Positions 1-8,928 of a stretch of DNA of 64,000 nucleotides are shown in pieces (positions within the stretch are counted from its first letter, which is position 1; the number at the start of each line of letters is the position of its first letter). The stretch lies in NCBI GenBank assembly GCA_024680915.1, contig JAILBN010000015.1, positions 1 to 64,000 of the forward strand, in the 5' to 3' direction. The DNA is from Treponemataceae bacterium (lineage in GTDB: Bacteria > Spirochaetota > Spirochaetia > Treponematales > Treponemataceae). The notes below the pieces were generated by a model. It worked only from the letters and a program-made list of their open reading frames with translations. It made no database searches and was not told where the DNA came from. The translations under genes were made by a program, and so were the position numbers.

Positions 1-140
1 TTGCAAGGAATTCTGTTCCACCGTCTCCGGCTAGATAAGCTTTTACAACGCAAATTTTGAACTCAGCTGAGTATTTGGGCATAAAAAATGCACCTCCTAA
101 ATTTGAACTTTATTTGTCCAACTTTAGGGGTGCACTTCAA
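1..140 (-). mobile_element. End of an IS3-family insertion sequence (partial)
   Basis: OrfA start preceded by a terminal-repeat-like TGAAGTGCACCCCTAAAGTTGGACAAATAAAG; the exact end was not determined. Confidence 0.6.
2..82 (-). CDS. IS3-family (IS150-like) transposase OrfA, N-terminal fragment running off the window
   Basis: Reverse strand reads MPKYSAEFKICVVKAYLAGDGGTEFLA..., typical of the OrfA HTH N-terminus; RBS GGAGG upstream. Confidence 0.7.
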   Translation of the reverse strand, partial: MPKYSAEFKICVVKAYLAGDGGTEFLA

Positions 141-175
141 AGTGTCTCAGGCTTTTTTACAGGCTTCAGACTATA

Positions 176-787
176 TCAGTCCTGAGCCTCGCTTTTTTTG
201 TCCTCCTTAAGGTGCTTACGAAGAATAAGCCAACCTAGATAGACACCGCCCACGGCAAGGGCAAATACCACCACAGTAGAGACAAAGCCCATGAAGCCAG
301 TGGTGAACTTAACCATCTCCTCCATGGCTTCAGGTGTCTGCCCCCGGGAAATCCAGTCAGCCTTATAGCTTTCCAGGAAGAACCAGCTAGGGATTATAGT
401 TCCCCAAGCCTGTCCCACATGGAAAAGACCAGAAGCTATGGCTACCTTCCAGATAGCAGGCTTCTGCTCCCGGGAAGCTATGATATCCGCCAGGACAGCT
501 CCTGTCATAGAGGTAATAAGCCAGGGCAGATAACCAGCACCCATTATTGAGAAAATCAACATGGCGATTGCCTGCATAATAATGAACTGACCGAAGCGGC
601 CTACCTTACGGGTCATAAAAACAAATACGGCACCGGAAAGCAAAGCACAGATACCTGGGCTTATAGCATGGCCAAACTGACCCAACAAAAAGACTCCCAA
701 GCTGGAAGCCATGTAAAAAACAAGATACAATGCGGTAAGAAGCGCAGTCATTACCACGTCCTTGATTTTTAACTTACGCATTTTCAT
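176..787 (-). CDS. ECF transporter S component, MptD/Trep_Strep-type membrane protein
   Basis: 203-aa polytopic protein; overlaps ECF ATPase and T-component genes in the same operon. Confidence 0.75.
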   Translation of the reverse strand: MKMRKLKIKDVVMTALLTALYLVFYMASSLGVFLLGQFGHAISPGICALLSGAVFVFMTRKVGRFGQFIIMQAIAMLIFSIMGAGYLPWLITSMTGAVLADIIASREQKPAIWKVAIASGLFHVGQAWGTIIPSWFFLESYKADWISRGQTPEAMEEMVKFTTGFMGFVSTVVVFALAVGGVYLGWLILRKHLKEDKKSEAQD

Positions 788-2229
788 GCCTCCTTTTTAA
801 GCTTATCAAAAATTTCGTTCAACTCCCCGACTGTCTCTTGGGACAGAATGAAATTCTTTGAAATTTTACCGCCATCCAAAAAAATAATCCTATCTGCCAC
901 ATGGCGGATAAATTCATAATCATGGGAAATAACAAGAATTGCGGCTTTCTCCCTTAGTCTTATGATTTCCTCTGAAACCTTCTGCATGGAAACCACATCA
1001 AGTCCGCTGGTGGGCTCGTCAAAAATTATAAGCTCCCTGTCACAAAGCATGGCCATTCCAATCTGAAGGCGCTGCTTCTGGCCGCCGCTCAGTGCGAAGG
1101 GATGGGCTGTTTTGTATTTTCCAAGCCCCAGATAGTTCAGGCAGTCATCTATCTCACCGGGAGCCTTCTTAACGATTGAAAGCTCATTCTCCACGGAAGT
1201 ACCGAAAAGCTGGTAATCAGGATCCTGCATAATAAAAAAGGGCAGGCCCTTTGTCTCCACCTTGCCGGAATCCGGCTTCAGGCTTTTGCATAAGAGCTTT
1301 GCCAAGGTGGTCTTCCCTGCCCCGTTACAGCCCACCAGGACAGTTATCTCTCCCTTGTAAAGTTCCATGTTTATTTCGCTGAGAATATCCTTGTAGGATA
1401 CATTCTCAATCCTGGCAGAAGGAAGGTTATCAAAGCCTGCTATCTCATTTTTGGGAATCTTTCTTACAAAAGGAAGATCCAAGGAAAAAAGATCGAAGCT
1501 GCGGGTATCATATCCGCTCCTTTTAAATTCCTCCTCACTTCCATAAATCTTGAGGCAGCCATTGTCCATAAAGAGAACCTTGTCAATAAGACCGTTCAAA
1601 TAATAGAATCTATGGTCCGAAACCAGGACTGTCATACCCTCTTTTTTCAGGTGGCTGATAATCCTTCCAAGCTTCATGGCATTTCCATAATCAAGATTAG
1701 CCGAAGGCTCATCGAAAAGAACGACCCTTTGATTCATAGTCAGAGAGGAAGCCAGAGCCACCATCTGCCGTTCCCCGCTGGAAAGAATATGTATATTGCG
1801 GTTCATCAGCCTGGAAAGTCCGAAGGAAGCCACAAGATCCGAAAGCTTCTCTTCCATCTCTGCCTTGGAGAAGCCATAATTCTCCATGGGGAAAACAAGC
1901 TCAGAGGTGGTATTGTCGGTAAAGAATTGAGAGCGGGGATTCTGGAATACGGAGCCTATTTCCTTATTCAGCTCATGCATCTTCAGCTTACCGTATTTCT
2001 TCCCATTTATGGAAAGCTCTCCAGAAAGCTCCCCTTCTGTCACAGCAGGAATAAGCCCGTTAAGACATTTAAGCAGAGTTGATTTTCCGCTTCCGCTGTT
2101 TCCCGCCAGCAGGACAACCTCACCAGGCCTTATTTCAAAGCTCACATCCTTTATGCCTTCGTCTGAATCCTCGTAAACGAAGGAAAGGTCAGAGACCTGC
2201 AGTACCGGAGAGCTTATTTCTTGAACCAT
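784..2229 (-). CDS. ECF transporter duplicated ATPase (two ABC domains)
   Basis: Two Walker A motifs (GNSGSGKST, GCNGAGKTT) and two signature motifs (LSSGERQ, LSGGQKQR). Confidence 0.92.
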   Translation of the reverse strand: MVQEISSPVLQVSDLSFVYEDSDEGIKDVSFEIRPGEVVLLAGNSGSGKSTLLKCLNGLIPAVTEGELSGELSINGKKYGKLKMHELNKEIGSVFQNPRSQFFTDNTTSELVFPMENYGFSKAEMEEKLSDLVASFGLSRLMNRNIHILSSGERQMVALASSLTMNQRVVLFDEPSANLDYGNAMKLGRIISHLKKEGMTVLVSDHRFYYLNGLIDKVLFMDNGCLKIYGSEEEFKRSGYDTRSFDLFSLDLPFVRKIPKNEIAGFDNLPSARIENVSYKDILSEINMELYKGEITVLVGCNGAGKTTLAKLLCKSLKPDSGKVETKGLPFFIMQDPDYQLFGTSVENELSIVKKAPGEIDDCLNYLGLGKYKTAHPFALSGGQKQRLQIGMAMLCDRELIIFDEPTSGLDVVSMQKVSEEIIRLREKAAILVISHDYEFIRHVADRIIFLDGGKISKNFILSQETVGELNEIFDKLKKEA

Positions 2230-2891
2230 ATGAAGCCTCCTATCATTCCTAGCAGGAAGAAGGTCAAAAAGAAGGAGTCCGAAAAACGGATTTTCTGCTC
2301 GTAATATGAGGACCTCCTCATGGGAGCATCAATACCCTTCACAAGTCCGGCCGCTGTAACCTCCTCGGCAAGGGCTGCACACCTGAAAAGCTGGGGAACC
2401 ACAAAATACCTGAAGCTTCTCACAGGTTGCTTCAATGTAAAGGAAATCCCCCGAAGCCTCATTGACTCCAGGATATATCTGAACTCCCTGCGGAAGGTGG
2501 GTACATATTTAAGGGTTATGGTAACCGCCACCACAAGGGTACGGGGAATATGCATGGTCTCAAGGGCAGAAAGCAGCTCTGCCGAGTTGTATTTTCCTAT
2601 AAGCACGGTCACCAAGGCAAAGCAGGGAATTGACTGTATGAGTACGGCCAGGAAAAGGGAGAAGTTCTCAAGTATTGGTATAAATCTGCTTATAAATATC
2701 AAGCCTTCCATAAGACCATAAAGGAGGTAGAAAATGCCAAGGTTTTTTAAGCAGCCCATGGAAATCAGCACTACGGATGCATAAGCAAATAGGAAATATT
2801 GCAGGTAAGTCCCACCTATGAAGATATACATAGAGGGAGCCAGAATATTAACGATTATAAGAACTATTGGATTTAAAGTAATTTTGTGCAT
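2214..2891 (-). CDS. ECF transporter T component (EcfT/CbiQ-like)
   Basis: Membrane protein with RREFRYILESMRLRG coupling motif; overlaps the ATPase gene. Confidence 0.85.
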   Translation of the reverse strand: MHKITLNPIVLIIVNILAPSMYIFIGGTYLQYFLFAYASVVLISMGCLKNLGIFYLLYGLMEGLIFISRFIPILENFSLFLAVLIQSIPCFALVTVLIGKYNSAELLSALETMHIPRTLVVAVTITLKYVPTFRREFRYILESMRLRGISFTLKQPVRSFRYFVVPQLFRCAALAEEVTAAGLVKGIDAPMRRSSYYEQKIRFSDSFFLTFFLLGMIGGFIWFKK

Positions 2892-2892
2892 T

Positions 2893-2918
2893 TTTTAGTT
2901 AGCCTCTGCTAACTAAAA
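2893..2918. promoter_or_regulatory. Perfect palindrome TTTTAGTTAGC-4-GCTAACTAAAA (candidate metal-repressor operator)
   Basis: 11-bp perfect arms directly upstream of the T-component ATG; the spacer (AGAG on the minus strand) is part of the SD. Confidence 0.75.
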
Positions 2919-2944
2919 TTACTCTTTTTGCAATTTATTGTCAA
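2916..2944 (-). promoter_or_regulatory. Sigma70-like promoter TTGACA-N17-TAATTT for the ECF operon
   Basis: Consensus -35 with 17-bp spacing; the -10 overlaps the palindrome. Confidence 0.65.
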
Positions 2945-3007
2945 TCAGGCTCAAGCAGGCAAAGGCATAAAAAGAGCCTTGCCTGCTAAAAAAGCATAAA
3001 ATAATAA

Positions 3008-4906
3008 TCAGAGCTTGAAGTTTCCAATCTGCTTTGAAAGCATTATCATCTGGGACTGATTAGTCTGGGTTGATTTGGCAACATTGTCCATGGCAGCAGC
3101 TATACCTTGAATCCTTGATGTCATCTCTTCCATCTCAACATTTATGTTCCTGGTGACGTTGGAAAGATTCTCCATCTCCTTGACGATTTGCTTTCCCCCT
3201 GAAACCATCTGCACAGAACCTTCCTTTACCTCTGAAGTGGAAGAATTTATATTCCTTATTGCATCAAGAACCTGTTTGTTTCCTTCTGCCTGTTCGCTCA
3301 TGGCATTCATGATTACGTTCTCTTGTCTCATCACAGTCTGAGCCAGATCATAAATGACATTGAATTTTTCCTGGACTTCTTTAGTATTAGTAGAAACAAG
3401 CTGAATAGAAGAAGAAAGCTCCTTCAGGTTGTCATTGATATTCTTGCTCTGGGCACTTGTCTGCTCGGCAAGCTTCCTGATCTCATCAGCTACGACGGCA
3501 AAGCCCTTTCCGGCGTTACCAGCATGGGCAGATTCTATTGCGGCGTTCATGGCCAAAAGGTTGGTCTGAGCCGCTATATTCTGTATGATCGTCGTTGCTT
3601 CCATAAGAGTCGTTGACTGTTCTATAATCTTCTCAGAGGTGATAACCGCTGTCTCTACAGATTTACGACCATCATCAGAAGCACTGGAAAGAGAGTTTAC
3701 AGTCTGTGTATTCTGGTTAAGAATCTGAGTTACACTGTTGATATTGGCGACCATTTCCTCCACGGCAGAGGACGACTGGGTAACGGCGGATACCTGTCCC
3801 TCTATATTGTTGTTCAATATATTGGTCCTGGAGATAATCTGATCCACAGAGCCGCTGGTCTCCTCTACTCCAGAGGCCTGAACCCGCATCTCATTATGAA
3901 CGGAATCGATTCCAGAGTTTATAGCCTCCACGTCCTGCTTTACCGTTATCATGTCCTGCCCCAAGTTTCCTGAGATCTCAGCTGTGGAATCTATGGAGCT
4001 CTTGAAATCCGTGAGAAGTTTTTTCGTAGAATCCCTAAGGGCATTCAGATAATTCGCCAATTCACCCAGCTCACAACGGATCAGTATAGGCACGTCCGGA
4101 GTCTGATAATTCTTATTTGACAAATCTTCTGAGAATCTTCCGATGTACTTTATACAGCGGTTCACATCCCTAAGCTGTATGAACATATCAAGAACACCCA
4201 TAAAACCGATGACACAGGCAAAAGGAGTTACTTTAGTGGCAAGAAGCCGGGCTATAGGTATATCTCTGTTGGCAGGTATATCGAAGATAGCCTCAAGAAG
4301 AAGAACCATACCAAGAAGAACAAAGAAGGAGATCAAAAGGCAGCGCTGAAGAAAAGAGAAGGACATATATTTGCGCTCATAGGGAAGCCAGCCTACAATC
4401 TTCTCAAGTCCTGATACTATAAGTATATAGGAGAACACTGAGAAAACACAGAGCCCGCCGAATACCATACAAAATGAAAAGTAGAGATAAGATTCACCCC
4501 GGAAAGAAGCAGGAGAGAAACCTTGGCTCATATTATATTTAGTAACGATCACAGGGTTCAGTACGCAAAGCAGCACAGGTATGGCAAAGGACAGAAGCTC
4601 AGCATATTTTATGGTCTTATTCAGCCTCGCTATGGAAGCCTCCTCATTAGGATTGTAATTTTTTGTCTCTTTGTTAAGCCACAGATAAATAAAGACTGGC
4701 GCCAAAATTGCTATTCCAATGAAGATTACAGAAAAAATATTATTTCCTGTAAGCTGACATTCTTCAAAAGTCAGGCCTCCCATAAAAATATTCATAGGTA
4801 TATACATAAGGAAAGGTAATAAGAAAGCCATCCACATGTAGATAAGGATTCTTATGGGAATACTCTTCTTTGCCATTTCTTGGGAAGAATCAGAAAGGTT
4901 GGTCAT
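3008..4906 (-). CDS. Methyl-accepting chemotaxis protein with polytopic N-terminal membrane domain
   Basis: Conserved MCP signalling hairpin ([34 protein letters not shown]); several N-terminal TM segments. Confidence 0.92.
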   Translation of the reverse strand: MTNLSDSSQEMAKKSIPIRILIYMWMAFLLPFLMYIPMNIFMGGLTFEECQLTGNNIFSVIFIGIAILAPVFIYLWLNKETKNYNPNEEASIARLNKTIKYAELLSFAIPVLLCVLNPVIVTKYNMSQGFSPASFRGESYLYFSFCMVFGGLCVFSVFSYILIVSGLEKIVGWLPYERKYMSFSFLQRCLLISFFVLLGMVLLLEAIFDIPANRDIPIARLLATKVTPFACVIGFMGVLDMFIQLRDVNRCIKYIGRFSEDLSNKNYQTPDVPILIRCELGELANYLNALRDSTKKLLTDFKSSIDSTAEISGNLGQDMITVKQDVEAINSGIDSVHNEMRVQASGVEETSGSVDQIISRTNILNNNIEGQVSAVTQSSSAVEEMVANINSVTQILNQNTQTVNSLSSASDDGRKSVETAVITSEKIIEQSTTLMEATTIIQNIAAQTNLLAMNAAIESAHAGNAGKGFAVVADEIRKLAEQTSAQSKNINDNLKELSSSIQLVSTNTKEVQEKFNVIYDLAQTVMRQENVIMNAMSEQAEGNKQVLDAIRNINSSTSEVKEGSVQMVSGGKQIVKEMENLSNVTRNINVEMEEMTSRIQGIAAAMDNVAKSTQTNQSQMIMLSKQIGNFKL

Positions 4907-5021
4907 AGCTGCTCATCTCCTTGCGATGCTTTACTGTCTCTCCGAACAGGATCAGGGAAAATTCCCTCCTTATTTTCATTATATACATATTGGAGATTTT
5001 TGCAAGCAACATTCTCTTTTA

Positions 5022-5037
5022 ATTAGCAGTTGCTAAC
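5022..5037. promoter_or_regulatory. Operator-like palindrome ATTAGC-AGTT-GCTAAC
   Basis: One mismatch to GTTAGC-N4-GCTAAC; MCP/gpmA divergent intergenic region. Confidence 0.6.
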
Positions 5038-5066
5038 ATTTTTACTAAATGTTATATTTATTTGCG

Positions 5067-5082
5067 GTTAGTAATGGCTAAC
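5067..5082. promoter_or_regulatory. Operator-like palindrome GTTAGT-AATG-GCTAAC
   Basis: One mismatch to GTTAGC-N4-GCTAAC; just downstream of a TATATT -10 for gpmA. Confidence 0.6.
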
Positions 5083-5114
5083 TGCAACAAATCACATTTC
5101 AGAGGTTTCATAAA

Positions 5115-5861
5115 ATGACAAAACTTGTATTGGTTCGCCACGGAGAAAGTGAGTGGAACAAGCTCAATCTTTTCACAGGTTGGACTGACGTTGAGCTTAG
5201 TGACAAGGGCCGGGAGGAAGCGACCGCAGCAGGGAAACTGTTAAAGGCAGAAGGCTACGATTTTGACATCTGCTATACTTCATACTTAAAAAGAGCAATA
5301 CACACCCTCAACGGCATTCTTTTGGAAATGGACAGGGAATGGCTTCCGGTAATAAAGACATGGAAACTCAATGAGCGCCACTACGGAGATCTCCAGGGAA
5401 AAAACAAGGCAGAGGCAGCAGAGAAATTCGGAGAGGCTCAGGTTAAGATTTGGAGACGTTCCTTCGACGTCAAGCCCCCGGCACTCTCTGACGATGACGA
5501 GCGCTCAGCGAAAAAACAGGCTATGTACCGTGACGTTGACGAAAGCTTCCTGCCTCAGAACGAAAGTCTTGAGACAACTATTGAGCGTGTAGTCCCTTAT
5601 TTCCTGGAAGAAATCAAAGCTCAGATGAAAGCAGGAAAAAGAGTAATCATCGCGGCCCACGGAAACAGTCTCCGTGCCCTTGTGAAATATCTGGATGATC
5701 TTACACCAGAACAGATCCTCGAGGTCAACATCCCCACGGGAACACCTCTGGTATATGAGTTCGATGACAATTTCAAGGTTATAAAGCATTATTATCTTGG
5801 AGACCAGGAAGCAATTGCAGCAAAAATGAACGCAGTCGCCAATCAGGGCAAAAAGAAATAA
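5115..5861 (+). CDS. gpmA: 2,3-bisphosphoglycerate-dependent phosphoglycerate mutase
   Basis: [29 protein letters not shown] and [15 protein letters not shown] motifs. Confidence 0.97.
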   Translation: MTKLVLVRHGESEWNKLNLFTGWTDVELSDKGREEATAAGKLLKAEGYDFDICYTSYLKRAIHTLNGILLEMDREWLPVIKTWKLNERHYGDLQGKNKAEAAEKFGEAQVKIWRRSFDVKPPALSDDDERSAKKQAMYRDVDESFLPQNESLETTIERVVPYFLEEIKAQMKAGKRVIIAAHGNSLRALVKYLDDLTPEQILEVNIPTGTPLVYEFDDNFKVIKHYYLGDQEAIAAKMNAVANQGKKK

Positions 5862-5889
5862 GAAAAGAAAAATCTCCTGACAAGAATAA

Positions 5890-5927
5890 AGCCTGTACCG
5901 GAAAGAAGGGTACAGGCTATTTTTTTA
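5890..5927 (+). terminator. Rho-independent terminator of gpmA
   Basis: AGCCTGTACC-loop-GGGTACAGGCT followed by a T-tract. Confidence 0.8.
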
Positions 5928-6228
5928 TTCGTTCTACGGCTAATCCAATTTCTCGGATTTGATCAAGGATTTCTTCCTTTTTCCTTGGAGTGTAGAATCT
6001 GAGCTTAGGCTCCAGCTTCAACAAACATGGAAGCAAAGGCTTAAGGGCTTCTGGTGACACCGCATCTTCAGGATAAAGGACAAGTATACTGGAAGTACTT
6101 TCCCTATAAGAGATCTCAGCAATGGAACATATTTTTTTCACGACCTCAACAGCAGCCTTTCTTATATCACCATCACGAAGTATAGGATCACGGAATCTCA
6201 GTCTTCCTGGAGAATAATTATACTGCAT
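5917..6228 (-). CDS. Small HMA_2-like (heavy-metal-associated fold) protein
   Basis: SPGRLRFRDPILR start resembles the N-terminal HMA_2-type domain of the adjacent ATPase. Confidence 0.55.
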   Translation of the reverse strand: MQYNYSPGRLRFRDPILRDGDIRKAAVEVVKKICSIAEISYRESTSSILVLYPEDAVSPEALKPLLPCLLKLEPKLRFYTPRKKEEILDQIREIGLAVERIKK

Positions 6229-6243
6229 AAGAAGAGACTCCTA

Positions 6244-8337
6244 TCATTCGTCTAAAACTGGCTGCATGGCATTTATACAGAACGCTATAGTGGAAGTGTT
6301 ATGCATTACAGCCGCAAGGGAAGGAGATATGAGACCCAAAAGGCCCAACATCATAAAAGCACTGTTCACGGCAACTATTCCCCTGTTGTCCATATCTATT
6401 TTTTGTATAAGACGCCTTCCTAAAACACGGGTTTTGTACAAGCCCTCGAGACCATCCTCGCTGAATAAAACGATATCCGCAGTCTCAGCAGTTATGTCGG
6501 CGCAGTCCCCCATGGCAATTCCTGCATCGGCGGCCGCCAGTGCAGGCGCATCATTTATGCCGTCACCAATCATAATTACAGTATGACCTTTCTCTTTCTG
6601 TTCTTCTATATAATTGAATTTATCCTCAGGCAAAGCCCTTGAAAAATACTTATCAATTTTAGTGACCTCAGCGGCTTTTCTGGCGGCCCCCTCGTCATCA
6701 CCCGTGATCATCACGCAGTTTTTTACTCCGCTCTTATGAAGCTTCTTGATAACCTGGGGAGCATTTTTCCTTACAGGGTCGTTCACTGCGAATATACCGA
6801 CAACCTCTTTCTCCTCCGCAAGATACAACAGAGACTCTCCGTTTTCAATCGCCTCTTTCTGAATTTTCTCCAAGTCTTCTGGCATATTGACTTTCTCATC
6901 CTCAAAAACGAAATGCCGGCTACCTATGACAAGCTTCTTTCCATTAAGTTTTGTCGCAATGCCATGGGCAACAATATATTCAACTTTTGAATGTTTTTCA
7001 GGATGCAGGATACCTCTTTCAGCAGCAGCTTTTACAATAGAGCTAGCTATAAGATGAGCGAAATGCTCCTCGATACATGCAGCCAGGGCAAGCACATCCT
7101 TTTCATCTCTGCCTGCGAAAGCTATTATCCTGGAAAGCTGAGGAGTCGCCTCAGTCAAAGTCCCTGTCTTATCAAAAATCACGGTATCGGCTTTAGACAC
7201 TTCCTCCAGGTATCTGCCTCCCTTAACGATGATACCCTTCTCGGCAGCTTCCTTCATAGCACTCAACACTGCAATCGGAGAAGCCAGCTTCATGGCACAG
7301 GAATAGTCCACCATCAAAGTCGCCATAACTTTTTTCAAATCCCCAGTAAAAAGAAAGACCATAAGAGAAAGTAAAAAATTATATTTCACAAGGGTATCTG
7401 CCAATTTCTCGGAACGAACCTGGGAAGAGACCTTAAGCTGCTGAGAATTATCAATCATAGTCAGAATATTCTGGACTTTTGTCTGACTACCCACTGCTCT
7501 TACTTCCACAAAAAGCTCCCCTTCCTGAACCAAAGTACCGGCAAACACGGACTTTCCCTGTCTTTTTTCCACAGCAAGAGGCTCCCCTGTTATTGAAGCT
7601 TGGTTCACGAGCCCTTCTCCTCTAAGGACGGCACCATCCACAGGAATCACATCACCTGTGCGGACAGCCACAACATCACCTTTTCTTATCATATGCAGAG
7701 AAACAGTTTTCTCTATATCTCCATCCACCTTCTGCACCTGATCATTCTGAGACAGAAGCTTGTCAGCAAGATCACTGTAGGATTTCTTTTTTGTGAATTC
7801 CTCTATAGTGTCACCAACATTCAGCAAAAAATTGATATTGGATGCGGTTTTTGTGTCGCCAGTAAGCAAGGCCATTGAAATGGCAGCTGCATCAAGAACC
7901 TCAGACTTGAACAAGGAACCCTTCCCTATTTGTGCCAAGCCTTTGAGAATACGGGGACTTAATGTAAAAAGACGTAAGAAGAGACGGACATGCACAGGCA
8001 GTATAAGCTTGACATAGTGCATGACCGTCATGGCGGCAAGTTCAAACAAAAGACTGGCTTTTTCTTCAGGCTCCTCCACGTCCTCCAGAAGTTCCTTATT
8101 ATTCAAGTATTTATCGCCGAGTGCTAAAAAATAAGCTTTTATATGTTTCTCATTAAGTTTTTTTACATCATAATATATAAGGAAGGATCCAGTGGTATAA
8201 TTCACCGAAACCTGGATCATTCCATCCTGTACAGAAAGCAGACTATATGCCAAAGCCGCCTGCCGACTAGAAATTTTACTTTTATCATATCGAATACGTA
8301 TACGTCCCGGCAGAGAATGCTTTACTGTAAAATCCAT
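6244..8337 (-). CDS. P1B-type heavy-metal-translocating ATPase, noncanonical membrane motif
   Basis: DKTGTLT, TGEP, MIGDGINDAPALAAADAGIAMG; SCAMKLASP replaces CPC/SPC. Confidence 0.92.
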   Translation of the reverse strand: MDFTVKHSLPGRIRIRYDKSKISSRQAALAYSLLSVQDGMIQVSVNYTTGSFLIYYDVKKLNEKHIKAYFLALGDKYLNNKELLEDVEEPEEKASLLFELAAMTVMHYVKLILPVHVRLFLRLFTLSPRILKGLAQIGKGSLFKSEVLDAAAISMALLTGDTKTASNINFLLNVGDTIEEFTKKKSYSDLADKLLSQNDQVQKVDGDIEKTVSLHMIRKGDVVAVRTGDVIPVDGAVLRGEGLVNQASITGEPLAVEKRQGKSVFAGTLVQEGELFVEVRAVGSQTKVQNILTMIDNSQQLKVSSQVRSEKLADTLVKYNFLLSLMVFLFTGDLKKVMATLMVDYSCAMKLASPIAVLSAMKEAAEKGIIVKGGRYLEEVSKADTVIFDKTGTLTEATPQLSRIIAFAGRDEKDVLALAACIEEHFAHLIASSIVKAAAERGILHPEKHSKVEYIVAHGIATKLNGKKLVIGSRHFVFEDEKVNMPEDLEKIQKEAIENGESLLYLAEEKEVVGIFAVNDPVRKNAPQVIKKLHKSGVKNCVMITGDDEGAARKAAEVTKIDKYFSRALPEDKFNYIEEQKEKGHTVIMIGDGINDAPALAAADAGIAMGDCADITAETADIVLFSEDGLEGLYKTRVLGRRLIQKIDMDNRGIVAVNSAFMMLGLLGLISPSLAAVMHNTSTIAFCINAMQPVLDE

Positions 8338-8338
8338 A

Positions 8339-8547
8339 TCAATTTTTCGCCTTTGAGTCTTTTTCTGCTTTTATATCCTCAGCATCCTCTTTTAAAATTT
8401 CAAAGTATTCTTTCGCATCATTTTTAAGCTGGATACCACCGGCCATAACCTTTGAAAAACCTTTCCTAAAAGTATCCGTCTTCAAGAAAGTGATAGCAGC
8501 TGCACCGGCAAGCATACCCCACAAAAATTTTTTCCACCATCAGTCAT
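8339..8547 (-). CDS. DUF6110-like small membrane protein, apparently frameshifted near the start
   Basis: KKFLWGMLAGAAAITFLKTD... upstream of the P1B ATPase; the RBS-proximal ATG at 8547 is out of frame with the rest because of an A6/T5 run. Confidence 0.5.
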
Positions 8548-8749
8548 AAAAACCTCCTGTTTTGCAAATAAGCTATAGTCAATTATTCACAATAAATATA
8601 AATTAGCAATGGTAAACTTTTTAAGCATAAAACTAAAAGATTTTGGAAGAAACTGTCAAATTTGCATAATTTGCCCTGCAATTTTTATCAAGACTTTACT
8701 TCAAATCTCCTTCTGTCTATTTTCTTTTTTTCTGAGTTCTGCTATATTT

Positions 8750-8765
8750 GTTAGCATATGCTAAC
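8750..8765. promoter_or_regulatory. Operator-like perfect palindrome GTTAGC-ATAT-GCTAAC
   Basis: Exact match, between the P1B ATPase cluster and the MATE gene. Confidence 0.7.
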
Positions 8766-8854
8766 CCTCTAAGGGATTCCTAAACCTCCCCTTCAGCAAC
8801 TTTTGCAGAATATGATTTTATTTTGCAGAACAGAGTATTTCTTACCTTTTGGAG

Positions 8855-8883
8855 TTGTACAAAATAAAGGTAAAAGATATTTT
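8855..8883 (+). promoter_or_regulatory. Sigma70-like promoter TTGTAC-N17-TATTTT for the MATE gene
   Basis: 17-bp spacing; expected start site abuts the palindrome at 8891. Confidence 0.5.
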
Positions 8884-8890
8884 CTTTCCA

Positions 8891-8906
8891 GTTAGCAAAT
8901 GCTAAC
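8891..8906. promoter_or_regulatory. Operator-like perfect palindrome GTTAGC-AAAT-GCTAAC
   Basis: Exact match, 23 bp upstream of the MATE start codon. Confidence 0.75.
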
Positions 8907-8928
8907 ATTAAAAATTCTGGAGGTAAAT

